A stretch of DNA of 64,000 nucleotides, from positions 12,742,001 to 12,806,000 of the forward strand of contig NW_023503493.1 of assembly GCF_014529535.1 (NCBI RefSeq), in the 5' to 3' direction. The DNA is from Bradysia coprophila. Its lineage: Eukaryota; Arthropoda; Insecta; Diptera; Sciaridae. Of this stretch, positions 14,015 to 25,855 are shown piece by piece. Each line of letters opens with the position of its first letter. Position 1 is the first letter of the stretch. Made by a program: the position numbers and the translations under genes. Under the pieces are notes generated by a model. That model worked only from the letters and a program-made list of their open reading frames with translations. It was not told where the DNA came from and made no database searches.

Positions 14015-14579
14015 AAAAGCTCTAAAGCCAGAAACAATTCTAACTTTCGGGAATTGACGAAAATCGGTTGAGTAGCTCGGAACTACTAGTTCCAGAAATA
14101 TGTTAGTTACGACCTTAAGTGATGTTGCCCTCGATTTTATACGTTCCTTCTTGAAAGTTTGCTGTTTTGGCAAGCGGGAAGGTTTCGCAACGAGCCGAAA
14201 GCGAGTGCAGTATTTACACAAGCTAAAATCATAAATTTACAAGCAATTACGTATTTTACATGCTAGCAGGAAATAAATGCATTTTCCTGCCACAAACGTA
14301 ACTCGCTACTTATTTTCCTAACATATCGGGGTATCGAGCACGAGGCGGAGGTGAGTTCTGGAATCAAATTCGTTAAAAAAAATTGTAGCACAAGTTAGGA
14401 ACAACGTCTTTCCTAAATGACGTCGGAAATACCCGACGAAATGCTCTATTTTAACACTAGTTAGGAAAATGCACTTCACCGCACGCTAGAGCATGTAAAC
14501 ATTAATCAACGCAATAACTCCACTCCAACTAGGCCCCACCTTATGGATGGGTCAGGTCCCTTGACTGACTGAATAAATA

Positions 14580-14795
14580 TTCGTAACTTGACGGTTGCGT
14601 GTATAAAATCATACAAGAACTGTCAAGTTACGAATTCTTTAAAGTTACGAAAATAAGACAATCTGCACTCTGGGCGCCGATTCTCGTGAATTTAAGAATT
14701 CCAGTTGTCACCTTAATGCGAATGTCCATACGATTCGTAACTTTTAAGATGACAACTGTCAAGTTACGAAATCATAAATTCACGAGAATCTGCGC
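14580..14795. repeat. Compound inverted repeat with GTAACTTGAC motifs
   Basis: Several copies of GTAACTTGAC or its complement GTCAAGTTACGAA. An outer pair, GATTCTCGTGAATTTA near 14680 and AAATTCACGAGAATC near 14776, can form a stem. Read as a MITE or nested MITEs. Confidence 0.6.
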
Positions 14796-14906
14796 GCTTC
14801 TTATTTTCTTATAAATTGCGCATTCGCTTTATTATATTCCAATTTTTTTTTTCAGAAAGTCCCATTGTCTGCTATAAACGGCGGTGAAAAGATTTCTTGA
14901 TTATGT

Positions 14907-15290
14907 ATTGAACGAGTCGTGTGGATTACGGCCCTCCCTTCGCTCTGGCCGCAAAGTCCACACTTGTTCAATTTTTTGTATACAACTACCACGAAATCAC
15001 TCAAAAAAATCTTTTCGAAATAAAGTCTAGATTGTTACTCCAATACTTTCCATTTACTAACCTAAGCCTCATGAATTTCAGTCCTAGTCGATTAAAAAAA
15101 AATTATGGAAGGCCTCGCTTTGCTCTGGCTGTAAAGCTCACATTCGTTTAAATTTTCTTAATTATGAGAATTTTTTAGCAATTAAATCTACTGAAACTCG
15201 GCCTTATTTGATCATGAATAAAGTATGAAACTCGTGTGATTACGGCCCTCGCTTCGCTCTGGCCGCAAAGTTCACACTCGTTGATTTTTT
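14907..15290. repeat. Three spaced copies of a CTTCGCTCTGGCCGC hairpin repeat
   Basis: Copies at about 14910-14975, 15105-15155 and 15228-15290 share GTGTG-ATTACGGCCCTC, TTCGCTCTGGCCGCAAAG and TCACACTCGTT. The outer GTGTGA/TCACAC and inner GGCC parts pair with each other, so each copy is a short hairpin. Confidence 0.65.
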
Positions 15291-15479
15291 TTCTAGCATA
15301 GACAACAATAAATGACACATAAAAGTCTTTTCAGAATAAATAACAGATTATTACTTCAGTATTTTCCATTAACGAACTTAACCCGAGTTACTTCAGTACT
15401 TATCAAACAAAATTTTCTTGGAAAGTCGAAAATTACTCCGTATGATAAGGAGACTATTATTTAGACAGATAATCTGTTT

Positions 15480-15990
15480 TTTTTTTTTGGAAATCCGTTG
15501 AGGATTACTTAAGTTATCGTGTTATCAAGCGACAAGACAAAAATTCTTTTGGGAATATCTCAGAGATCCCCGTCCGTTATAACCCATCTTCGAACTTAAC
15601 CTCAGGAATATAATTCCCCGTCGAACAAAAAAAAGTTTTTGGAAATCCATTGAAAATTACTCAAGTTATCGTGCTATCAAGCGACAAGACAAAAATTCTT
15701 TTGGGAATATCTCAGAGATCACCCGTCCGTTACAGCCCATCTTCGAACTTAGCCTCAGCAATTTAATTCCCCGTCGATTAAAAAAAAGTTTTTAAAAATC
15801 CGTTGAAAGCTACTCGAGTTATCGTGGAATCAAGCGACCAGACAAAAATTCTTTTGAGAATATCTCTAAGATCACCCGTCTGTTATAGTCCATCCTCGAA
15901 CTTAACCTGAGGAATTTAATTCCCCGTAAAATAAAAAAAAGTTTTTGGAAATTCACTGAAAATTACTCGAGTTATCGTGTTATCAAGGAA
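15480..15990. repeat. Tandem repeat, period about 153 bp, about 3.3 copies
   Basis: AAAAAGTTTTTGGAAAT-type unit starts recur at about 15482, 15633, 15786 and 15939. Each unit holds GTTATCGTGTTATCAAGCGA, AAAATTCTTTTGGGAATATC and AATTTAATTCCCCGT. The units differ by scattered substitutions. Satellite-like; no coding frame persists through the units. Confidence 0.85.
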
Positions 15991-16009
15991 TGAACAAAGT
16001 GTGACAAAC

Positions 16010-16100
16010 ATTTTCTGTATTTAAGGTTTTTGGTCATACATTCATGTATTTTCAATCATAGTAGTGAACATTGTGTGACAAACATTTTAGAGTGTTTATC
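16010..16100. repeat. Short direct repeat GTGTGACAAACATTTT
   Basis: GAACAAAGTGTGACAAACATTTT and GAACATTGTGTGACAAACATTTT lie about 65 bp apart. They may belong to a MITE pair; nothing more can be said. Confidence 0.5.
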
Positions 16101-16887
16101 ATCCGTAAGACCCATGACTTTCAGTCAAGGGAATAACAGTGGCCTATACCAACATCAAAAACTGAATTTATGAAGGCCTCTTACTTAATTCTGTTCTCGT
16201 GCCTGTTCTTGGAGGGCGTAGCATTAATTTGATGAAACCGTAAATGCTTCCGAACAAAATCGAGTTATTCAATCGAATAAAAATAGTAATTTTTGCTCTT
16301 ACGATGTGATGCCAAAACGTGGGCGTAAATACTTTCGAAGCTTCAAACAAAGTGGATGTTTTGAGGGACTGATTATGCATAATTGGAATTTTTACCCTAA
16401 ATGGTATACGATATGAAAAGTAACTCTTAGCTGCGTGAGCTAAATAAATCTTGGGAGGTATGTTTGTGTCTAACTTATCACTTCAAACCGTTGATGTTCT
16501 ATGATCTACGAGGATATCTAAAATTGGAGACAGTAGTGGTACTACACTTGATTTTTATACAATGCCAAACTTTGGCCATTTTATTTTCAAAATTAATTTA
16601 AATTTTCATCCCAATTGATTTCTGTTTCTGGGATACTTATACAACGTAATATTAGGAAGAAAACAATCTTACAAGTGCATCTGCATCTGCATAAGGCATA
16701 TGGCAAATTTGAACATACAACAGACTTATGCTAATGTTATTTAAGGCAAAACTCGACTTTACATTTTCCATATAATACAAAACGAAGAAGAAAAAGAAAT
16801 GAAAAGAACTTCTCAGTAAATAAAGAGTCACTCTAGTTACGGAAGTGACAATGAAAAAATTGTGACGCACAACGTTTCCCTTTTTTT
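16101..16887. other. Region downstream of the SUN gene
   Basis: No gene recognised. It should contain the 3' UTR of the SUN-domain gene. No clear AATAAA was found on the minus strand close to the stop. Confidence 0.4.
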
Positions 16888-19800
16888 TTAAGTATCTGGC
16901 TGACCGTGAACTCTGAACCGGTACAGGCAAGTGTAATTCTGATTGCCGTGATTCGATTCCACTCGAAGTTCGACCACATTAAACGATCGGTCCACGTCGG
17001 TATTTTGAACGGCAAAATATTGCAGACTAGTGCCATTCTCCAGAAATGTGTACTTTCCGAATTCGACTGGATCGCGATCGCTTTCACTTTCCAGTCCCTG
17101 TAGACCAAAAATGACAAAAATGGTTAAGATAATGACATGTGCATGCATCGACGTATTAACATACCCAAACGCTAAAATTCTTCGGCGCTGAGTCGATTTT
17201 TCCGCTTGGTGCTAGTGATTTTGGTATGTGTTCCATGGTGAATCCTGACACGAACACGTAGGTACTCAATTTTAGGACTGAAAATGATTGATTTGATTGC
17301 ATTCGACAAATTAATTCGATTCGGACTGAGAAAATTTACCTAGGAAACCGGGGAATCCTTGAAATGACCAGCAGTTTCCAGGTTGGACTGTCTGAAAGAA
17401 ATTTTTGTTCGATCATCAAAACTAGGACGGCAATGTTAGCAGTGAGTGAATGGATCAAGGTTAGCTTGCATTGTATGGAAGCACGGGTTTTCAGTGGGTT
17501 GCTGGCGACTCGCTCGACGAACGAATATTGCGAGACCAAATTCATTAGTCTATAGGGTTACAATGACAGGAATGCTCTGGTTGAGACAATTTGGACGACA
17601 GAGGATTTCTTCAACGTCTCCTGTTGTCCATTTTCACTCCGACAATCACTCATTATCAGATGAGGGTCGAAGATTTTAGAAACCAGAACCGCATCCGAAA
17701 ATGCGATGAAACTCAAATAAGACCCGACCCGAACAACATTTTGAATCTCGCGAACCCAAAAGCTAAAATCAAATCCAGTCGAGTTCGAGCCCTGTTTTTT
17801 TACCAGGTTCAGGCAGCCCACTCATCTCTAATAATCACAGTTCCTCTGCATCCGTGTCTTACAAAAACTATTCTGAATTTGATAAATCTGATTGTCTCAC
17901 GAGAAATTGAGCTAATTTAAGCGGCTAAAACGGGCGCCACAACTCAATAAAATATTTTCCTGGTGCCCTATAGCCTCACAATGAATTCATTATGATTTTT
18001 AATGCTTACCGGGGATATGGCTGTCCGCGGTGTATTCGTCTGATACGTGAATGGTATTGGAATGCCAAAAACGGAGAGCCGATAATGTGCCTGATAGTTC
18101 TCGGTGCATCTAAAATTCCAACATGAGTTAACCACCGAAGAAATGTGTCAAATAGAATCGGAATTACCTGGTCGAAAGTACTTCACCACCGGCACTTTCC
18201 AACGCATAATCGACCAATCCAGTTTTATCGGCATCATAAACGGCCAGTATTTCCTTGACAATGCCTTTAATTTTCATTTCATCCAACGTTCCGACATGAC
18301 CAGCATGACCTTTCTCTCGATTTTCAATTACCAGCAACGTTTCCTTCTTAATCTGGTCGCCCACATCTTTGATCAGTATCGCAGCGGAACGGTGAAGTTC
18401 ATCTTTTAGATTTTTGTCGAAGGTAGCACTCAACTCGTTCAGTCGCTGCTCGAGATATGTCTTGGCAACGAAAACATTTTGAATCCATGCCCTCAAGTCA
18501 ACCTCGGTTGGCTTACCACTCGAACTGTCATAGCCCATGATGTCAATCAAAATTGATTGCACGTGACTGTCTATCGTTGCGTACTGGCTCTGATGGAACG
18601 TTGCAAATTTAGCGTCGACATCGTTCAGCAATTTTATCAATTTTAGATCGACGTCATCGTTGTGGACATTTACACTTCCCAACAGTTTTGCGTACTCCGC
18701 TTTTAACATATCCAACGAATGCTTAAGATCCTGATTTTCCAATGTTTTGTCCGATAACTTGTCGGTCATGAATTCAATTTTACTTTCGAGTGTACCAATT
18801 CGGCGCTGCTGTGGATCGATTTGATTGACGACCTGTTTGTGAATAGCCTCCGACAATGTGGCCGAACCAAAAACCTTCGCCAGAATGTCATCAACTTTCA
18901 GTTCATCGTGGTGTTGGCTTGTCGGTGCCGAAGCAGCGTACAGGTTCACATTCTCTTTTACCACATTCGCAATGTACTCTCTGTGTTCGTCCAACGGAAC
19001 GCCCAATTTAGACTCATCTTCCCGTAGCTTTTCCCGCACAACATTAGCAATCCGTTCGATGTCGTCCAAACTGAGCTGATATTTGTAATTGACAATGGTG
19101 TCCTTGACAATCGATGCGATCAGAATGTTGTTGGCTTCCGGTGATATTGTCTCTTTCGACTTTGTCGCGATAATGTGTTCGATGTAGGCATCAATGTGTT
19201 TGATCAGATCCGCATACTGTCGATCGCTCAGCGATGAACTGGACGGAAAATTGTTGGTCGTGGTCCAATATGATTGGAAGAGGATGGGTAGCGACCAGTG
19301 GAAATCGAAACAGGATTTCAGCAGTGATTTGGTTGACGCAACGAAGTCGTAGCCCGTGTTTTTAAATGATTGCAGAGCAAGTGGTAGACGATCGGATAGG
19401 GATGTCGTTTTATCTGTTTGACTCGCACATAGTCCAGCAGCTGAGGAATAACATTTTTATTGAAAAATTGTACGATCGTTTGATGACAAACTATAATAGG
19501 GGCTGCACAGCCAAATAGTAGAGAAGAACTGGGGTAGAAATTACTCAAGGTCGGAGAAGTGAAATTTGTCAGACCGCCAACAAAAATTTAATTCTTCCAT
19601 TGCAGTGTTCACTGGGTTCCAGTACCTTCATTTCGACATCAATTTGTCAAATTAGATTCGGATTTTCAACAACATGTGACGGTGTGAGATATGCACTAGG
19701 CCCATCCTCTACCTAGCGCTCATAAACAAAAGTCTCAGAACAAAACACTAAAGGTTTTTTGTATCAGGTTCGGTCTGTTGATCGAATCTTCCCAAATTAC

Positions 19801-21534
19801 ATAATTTTTCCTGAGGAAGAGAACTCAAGAGAACAAAAAAGTCGAATAAGCGTTACAAAGGAACAGAGGCTACACGCAGTTGTCACGTACTTTTCGAGCG
19901 GAGAGTAAATCAAAAGCAGGGGCTTTGAACAAGATGATTAAATTATGTTCATTGGACTGCTTAGTAAGCCGTGCTTACAGGCTACATGTAGCAAGTATGT
20001 CTGGGTGTTAGTCGATAAATTAAAATTGCAAGCTATTCGTCACCAGACCTGCGTGGTTTATAAACCAGAAAATCTATCGAATCTTTAAATGCTTTCAAAA
20101 GACTGACGCGACGGATCTATTACTTCATTTGTCTTAACACAAAAGCTTTCTATTATAATACTGTCTTAGTCAGAGCTCATCATTTCCTATTCTCACTGCT
20201 GTCGATAACAGATGGTTTATGACTCACCTGCTAATAACAGAAGTAACAGTAATAGCAGGAAACGCTTCTTGCCACGATTCTCCGTATTTGATGACTGCAG
20301 GACACACGAATCCCAAAATTGAATGGAAGCGATGGTTACGTAGATGTAACGAAAGATCGACGCCAACATTGTTCTAGACGCTGACGATGTTGTAGACAAT
20401 AGACCTGTTACTGTTCCATCTGCACTTTCATTCACACCGTCATAGCGCCCATTCCGGTAATTTCGGTAATCCACTTCACTTCTGCTGAATATGCGACACG
20501 TTTTGTGAAAGGTTGTCACAATGATCGTAACAATTGATGTGAAAAATCGCCGTATGATGGACGCTTTCTGTTCGGTACTTTGATAAATGGACGTCGTACG
20601 ATAATCATTCGCATCGAGGTCGTCGTCTGATAGGTTAAAATTCTGAAATTTGTCGAAATTGGACTGAAAACGCGATCGAATGTACGACTCTTGAGCGGTG
20701 GTGGTTAATGATGCCAGTTCATTGGACCGATTTTGGTGGCTTTCGAGACTTCGTCGAGACATGTTTGGCATTGCGATGATGCCCGGTTTAATTTCCCGTC
20801 GGAATGGGGAATAGGTGGGCGAGTAGACGTAGTCCGTTTTCGGATACTTTCTGGAAAATTGAAATAAATTCTTAGCATGTCTGCCCCTGACATCCGTCGA
20901 GTGATAACAACAACTTACTTCCAATATTCTCCAGCTTCCTTGTACTCTTTGTATGCCAGATGGTCATTCAAATTCAAATTTTCCAAAATGTTTGGTGAAA
21001 TTTGGCTGACCTTCACAGAATTCTGCTTAGGCGTCGAGTGTTTCAGGTTGGATAAGTCTTGATGCTCTCTAACTTCTGTTCTGCCGCTCATCGTCTTTCG
21101 CACCGTTTTCTGACTACTACTTTGGTTTGACTTTGTGTTAACTTTGGTGGTCGTTGTTGTTGCAGGTACCGTTAAAATCGGTTTTGTGGAAGATAGAGAC
21201 GCTTCAATTGAATTTTGATTGTGTTGGCTTGACGTAGCATTGTTTGTTACTGAATAGACGACTGTTTTCGTTACTGATACGCTGTTATGACTCGAAGCTG
21301 ACGATTGTGGTTCTTCAGTGATAGTTCTAAGCAAGATGAACAACATTTTGTTAAAGGGATGAATTTTCGGAGTAACAATGGTACTTACGACACTGTAGGA
21401 ATCTTTTTGGTAGGACCATGAATGTGACCTACTTCATTGCAGTTATCGCCATCACATTGTGAACGTAGGTGAAATGGTGTCTTTGACCTTTCTCTGGATT
21501 TGTTGCGTGTTTCGGGCGCTAGTTGCTCACTCAT
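16888..21534 (-). CDS. koi: SUN-domain inner nuclear membrane protein (LINC complex)
   Basis: Inner nuclear envelope SUN protein that binds KASH proteins in the perinuclear space and links lamina to cytoskeleton. Minus-strand exons: 21534-21389, 21326-20919, 20850-20228, 19440-18168, 18109-18010, 17391-17340, 17277-17165, 17097-16888. All phases agree, giving 974 aa. Parts: Ser/Thr-rich nucleoplasmic region (about 1-375); membrane span KKRFLLLLLLLLLAAAGLC (about 378-398), encoded across an exon junction; coiled-coil lumenal stalk (about 430-780); and the SUN domain (about 800-965) with FGIPIPFTY, PGNCWSFQG, GFTMEHIP, SAPKNFSVWGL, FGKYTF, VVELRVESNHGN and YTCLYRFRVHG. The order fits fly klaroid. 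The start is the first ATG in frame after a possible acceptor; a 5' UTR exon may lie upstream. The symbol rests on family resemblance; a paralogue such as a spag4-type SUN protein is less likely given the length and long stalk. Confidence 0.92.
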
Positions 21535-21739
21535 ATCTAATAAATCAATTGATGAAGGAAAACTAATTTCAGATCGACCTTCATACAACGACAAATTTTT
21601 TTAAGAAGACACACCAGTCTGACGAAATAGATTTTAAAGTTTAGGCGGGAAAAGTCAACACAACATACAAAAAATAGATTAAAGAAATAGACGCAAATGA
21701 CATCATCAACACTAAAGTTGAACAAACATTACACCGCTA

Positions 21740-22990
21740 GCGATTCATTCATCAATATTTTCGGCTTTATGAAAAAATTTTATCATAGAAATTTGCTTCG
21801 TTTACATCGTTAAGATACTATCACGAACAGAGGAAAACATTTTGGGGCCGGTTTGTTATGGCATTCGGATATAAAATTCAGCTCTTTTTTGATTCACTAT
21901 TGTGTGTGTGAGAGATCATACTAATGGCTTTTAAAATGCATATTAATAGCGTAATGGGTCTAATGGTGACATTTGAACAGTCTGTGTTATACGCACTCGT
22001 ATACTATATGTTTACCTTCATTGTTTACATTTCATTCGAAACGAGAGAAATGGCTTTTTCTATTTAAAAAACACGCACATTTTTACCGAAATTAATTGAC
22101 CATATTATAGAGAAGCACACATTCGAAACATATATGCCTATCTCTGCGTAGAATACAATACGTATAATACATCCATTCGAATGAAAACGGGACCGAAAGT
22201 CAAAAATAGAAATAACTTTACTGAAGAATGTTCTATCAATGTATGCGACAAATAGATATTGCTATAAAAATCGGAACTAATCTTTTCTAAAACACACCTT
22301 TTACGTAATTTTTAGGCAATTTATATCCAAAAGCTCTCCCCCAAAGAGCGATACTAACACAATTTAGTCAATCGAAATTTTAATCACTCAGCTCACCTCA
22401 ATGTTTTATCAATACATCCAATGCCGTGACCGTCGTAAAAACATTAACATTCAGCGATAAATTTCCATAAATGTTCAAGGTTTCAACTCTACTTTTTATT
22501 AGAAGAAATCAAATCGCGAACTAGACTCTGGCGTTTTTTTGAGAACTGTTTTTTGTAAACAATATGAACTCAAAATGCGTGTGGTGAATGAATGACGGAT
22601 AATGGTACTAGATTTCTGGAATCAGTGTTGCCGTCAACCAAGTTTGAGCAAATCACTGGGGAGGCAGACGTGTATATAATAGATGAGCTTAACGGCTGTC
22701 TCACTCGTGTTACCTGTGTGTGTATTAACCATATTAACTTACTAAGGAAAGATTTATTGAAGAATCGGGTGATATTCGCGCCAAACATTTTTTGTGCAAC
22801 AACATTTCTCTGGCCGTACAACAGGGGAATGCTACCAGCATTCTTGGAACACGCCCATCAAACAATAGACTGTGGATCTGAGCACTATTTCACAGGATGA
22901 CTCTCAATGATTGACGCTGTCGGCAAGTCGGTCACTTATGTCACTTTATCGAACAATATTTTCTTGGACAATGTGATCGAAAATTTTATT
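21740..22990. other. Intergenic DNA upstream of the SUN gene
   Basis: No coding exon recognised. A 102-codon open frame at 22592-22900 has no familiar motif and is taken as chance. The promoter and any non-coding first exon of the minus-strand SUN gene should lie in the first part of this stretch. Confidence 0.35.
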
Positions 22991-22996
22991 CGGAGT

Positions 22997-23183
22997 GACT
23001 ATTCGACCGCGCGGCGAAATAGCCAATTCTTCTTTAGTAGACTATTCGCCCGCGCGGTCGAATAGCCAGTTCTTCTTTAGTAGACTATTTGACCGCGCGG
23101 TCGAATAGCCAGTTCTTCCTTGGTAGACTATTTGACCGCGCGGTCGAATAGCCAGTTCTTCCTTTGTAGACTATTTGACCGCT
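22997..23183. repeat. Left terminal array, 43-bp unit, 4-5 copies
   Basis: GACTATT begins at 22997, 23040, 23083, 23126 and 23169, exactly 43 bp apart. Full units hold the palindromic core CCGCGCGG, then GAATAGCCAGTTCTTC. The last copy is truncated after GACCGC. Confidence 0.9.
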
Positions 23184-24202
23184 TCTATCGTGAAATCATT
23201 TGAAATTTTTTTGTTTCAAGCTATATTTTTGGGAAATATATTTCGTAAAATATCATCTAAATACCCGTATCGTCTAACTTTTTCATGCAAATAACAGGCA
23301 CGATAGTTAACACATAGGTAAGTCTAGATTGATAATTTCCACTGTCGAAAAGAATAAATTTTACTTCTTTTTTGTTCGCAAAAATGAATGCGATACATTG
23401 CAAAAAATGTCGCTAAAGCTCGTTGTGTGTAATACAACTCGATGGTATTTGCTTGTTTTACATCCAGATACAATAATTTTATAATATAGCTAAGTTGTCA
23501 ATTTTTATAAATTTTATAAATTAAATCATAAACCAAGTCGTTTCGGACAAGTTAGAGAAAATTTCCCTTTACAAACTAAATTTTAAAACTAGGTGTTTCA
23601 CGCAGATCGGAGTAGATTTTCCTTTTACAAAACTTTTTTTGAGTCTTAGACGTTTCACACATATTAGAGTAGATTAGTGCTGGAAGTCTACTTTCGCGGT
23701 GTTTTGCGATGCATGGAGGGGTATGTATGATGGATGTGGACTGTCAGATCCCCGGTAATTCTCTATAATGTTTCACTTTATTGAAAATACATAAAGTAAC
23801 TAGTTTGACTGCATGCAAAGTAATATTTAAGTGCTAACATTTAGGACAGTCATGTAACGTGTGTAATGATAATGATGCCCTCTATGGTCCTGCAGAGAAC
23901 TTGAAACTAGTCAAGGCAAAGGCGCAGTTAGATGTCATGTATGACTGCTACTACTGCTACTAATTTTTAAATGTTTCGTGATTTGGAGGCTTTAGTAGAA
24001 ACGTGAAAAACTGTTGCGCTATGCGTTGGTGAAAGTAAGACAGAAAATTATTTACAAAAGGGTGAATCAATATTAATATTATGTTTCTCGGTTTGTAGTA
24101 GCATGAATTTCAAGTTTTGAAAGCCCTTAACAGATAGAGTTCCCTCTCATCTTTAATAATTACCGCTTGAATGAAAAAATATATCAGGAGTCAAAGAAAG
24201 CT

Positions 24203-24319
24203 AATCCTGCCAGTGTAGACTATTTGAACGTTCAAAAAATGGTGGAATAAAATTTCGCGCTGCGCGAAATTTTATTCCACCATTTTTTGAGCGTTCAAAT
24301 AGTCTACACTGGCAGGATT
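24203..24319. repeat. 117-nt hairpin with one-base loop
   Basis: Arms 24203-24260 and 24262-24319 are reverse complements with about one mismatch around the single base at 24261. The arm starts AATCCTGCCAGTGTAGAC, passes through TATTTGAACGTTCAAA and ends TTTCGCGC. It sits directly inside the right array of the foldback element. Confidence 0.85.
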
Positions 24320-24440
24320 GGCTATTCGCCCGCTAGCGGTCAAATAGTCGTCACTGCTAGGAATGGCTATTCGCCCGCGCGGTCAAATAGTCGTCACTGC
24401 TAGGAATGGCTATTTGCCCGCGCGGTCGAATAGCATCACT
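24320..24440. repeat. Right terminal array, 43-45-bp unit
   Basis: GGCTATT begins at 24320, 24365 and 24408. Cores are CCCGCTAGCGGTC in the first and CCCGCGCGGTC in the other two, followed by AAATAGTCGTCACTGC. It is the inverted counterpart of the left array with a different spacer. Confidence 0.85.
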
Positions 24441-24450
24441 CAATTTTATT

Positions 24451-25301
24451 TCCTAACAAATGCTTTTGATTTTTAAATTTCGTATCTCAAAAGACCGACT
24501 TGCAGGCAGTGCCATCGCTGATTTTTGTGGTAGTGACGATAACAATTTCCACAATCTATCAGCTAGATGAAGTTTACAAATGGTAATACACGTAAATATT
24601 CATCACATGTAAAATGATCATCTATTTTCAGTAAAAATTAAGAAAAGTTCAAAAAAAAAGATTTATTGCAAATCATTCCACATTTTCATTTATTTGTCCA
24701 GCATTCGAACAAAGTATACAATTTCATCATAATTCATATCATTCTACATAGAACAACTATACAGTAATCGCAGAATAGATAGCAATAAATTCATGTGTTT
24801 GGTTGATTTTTTAAGTTCCAACAGTTCCACACTTCTATCAATATATTGCACACACACACACTATGTGCACATTACGCTAGTTGTCTCACTCTACGTGTGC
24901 GCGTTTAAGCGGCAAATCCGAGTATATACCGACCGAATAATACTAACATTTGAAATGTGAGGAACGTGTGGAACTAAGAAAAGCAGAAAGTCGCATGAAT
25001 ATTTCTAACTATTCTGAGCTGGTTGTATGTAAGTCACTGGTACATTAAAACTATAAAATGAAGAACAGAAACTAAGGAAGAAATGCGGTACGTGGTGCTC
25101 TCTCATTATGGTGATACTTTTTTTTATGATGATACTACGAGCGAAGATTGATATGATCAATTTCAGGTTTTACTTGAAATTTGACTTGACAGGTCACATC
25201 TGACTCGTTTTTCAGGTCATACTGACTGAGCTTTTATGCACGAAAAATAATTCTGCATTTTAAATTGAGTTGCACCATTCACCTTATCGTCGATGCGAAG
25301 T
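24451..25301. other. Intergenic DNA, nothing recognised
   Basis: Only a short (CA)n tract near 24850 stands out. No gene seen. Confidence 0.4.
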
Positions 25302-25507
25302 GTAGATCTCACGGCAGAGTAAAATAAACCAGGCAGTAGCGGTTCATTTTCGAAACGTCAAATAGAGTGTTCCATTTCGGAGATGGTTCAAGTTTGTCCC
25401 ACGGCATCTTCATTTAAAAAATACCGAAAGTGAACACGTAACTCATTTTTTGTATGATGTCCCACGGCAAAAAAGTGAACTATATCCGAAATGGAACGCC
25501 CTATAAG

Positions 25508-25712
25508 CAATGAAAGTAGATAAGTAGGTATGGCCAGTCCATACAAGTCGGAGCACATACGGATTTGCATGGCGCCACCTCAAACGAACTCATTTCTAGT
25601 GGAAATTTGAACTAGAAATGAGTTCGTTTGAGGTGGCGCCATGCAAATCCGTATGTGCTCCGGCTAGAACAAATTTGAACGTTTGGCCATACCTATCTAT
25701 TTACTTTCATTG
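25508..25712. mobile_element. Nested hairpin MITE, CAATGAAAGT ends, 8-bp TSD
   Basis: Flanked by CCTATAAG at 25500-25507 and 25713-25720. The ends are CAATGAAAGTAGATAAGTAG and ...CTATTTACTTTCATTG. The interior is a long palindrome: CGGAGCACATACGGATTTGC and GGCGCCACCTCAAACGAACT pair with their complements around a short centre. It has the same termini as the element at 30781-30942. Non-autonomous hAT-like element. Confidence 0.85.
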
Positions 25713-25731
25713 CCTATAAGGGACCTAATAC

Positions 25732-25855
25732 CAATGAAAGTAAATAGATAGGTATGGCCAAACGTTCAAATTTGTTCTAGCCGGAGCACATACGGATTTG
25801 CATCGCGCCATTTCAAACGAACTCATTTCTAGTGCAAATTTCCAAAACTATAGGG
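25732..25855. repeat. Half copy of the CAATGAAAGT MITE
   Basis: Begins CAATGAAAGTAAATAGATAG and continues through CGGAGCACATACGGATTTGC and AACGAACTCATTTCTAGTG, then stops without the second arm. It is a direct repeat of one arm of the neighbouring MITE. Confidence 0.7.

Larger units (their letters stand above)
22991..24441. mobile_element. Foldback/MULE-like element with 9-bp target duplication
   Basis: Flanked by the direct repeat AATTTTATT (22982-22990 and 24442-24450). Ends are inverted: CGGAGTGACTATTCGACCG on the left and, read inward from the right, GAGTGATGCTATTCGACCG. Each end is a tandem array of a 43-bp unit built around GACTATTYG-ACCGCGCGGTC-AATAG. The interior carries no recognisable transposase frame, so the element is non-autonomous. 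Foldback elements of Drosophila also have tandemly repeated termini and 9-bp duplications and belong with Mutator-like elements; assigning this one to that group is inference. Confidence 0.85.

Noticed and set aside
22592..22900. 102-codon open frame upstream of the foldback element
   Set aside because: No familiar motif and no splice-consistent neighbours; chance frame.
22997..23183. CRISPR-like array of 43-bp units
   Set aside because: The genome is clearly eukaryotic, units are contiguous without unique spacers, and the array is the end of a transposon.
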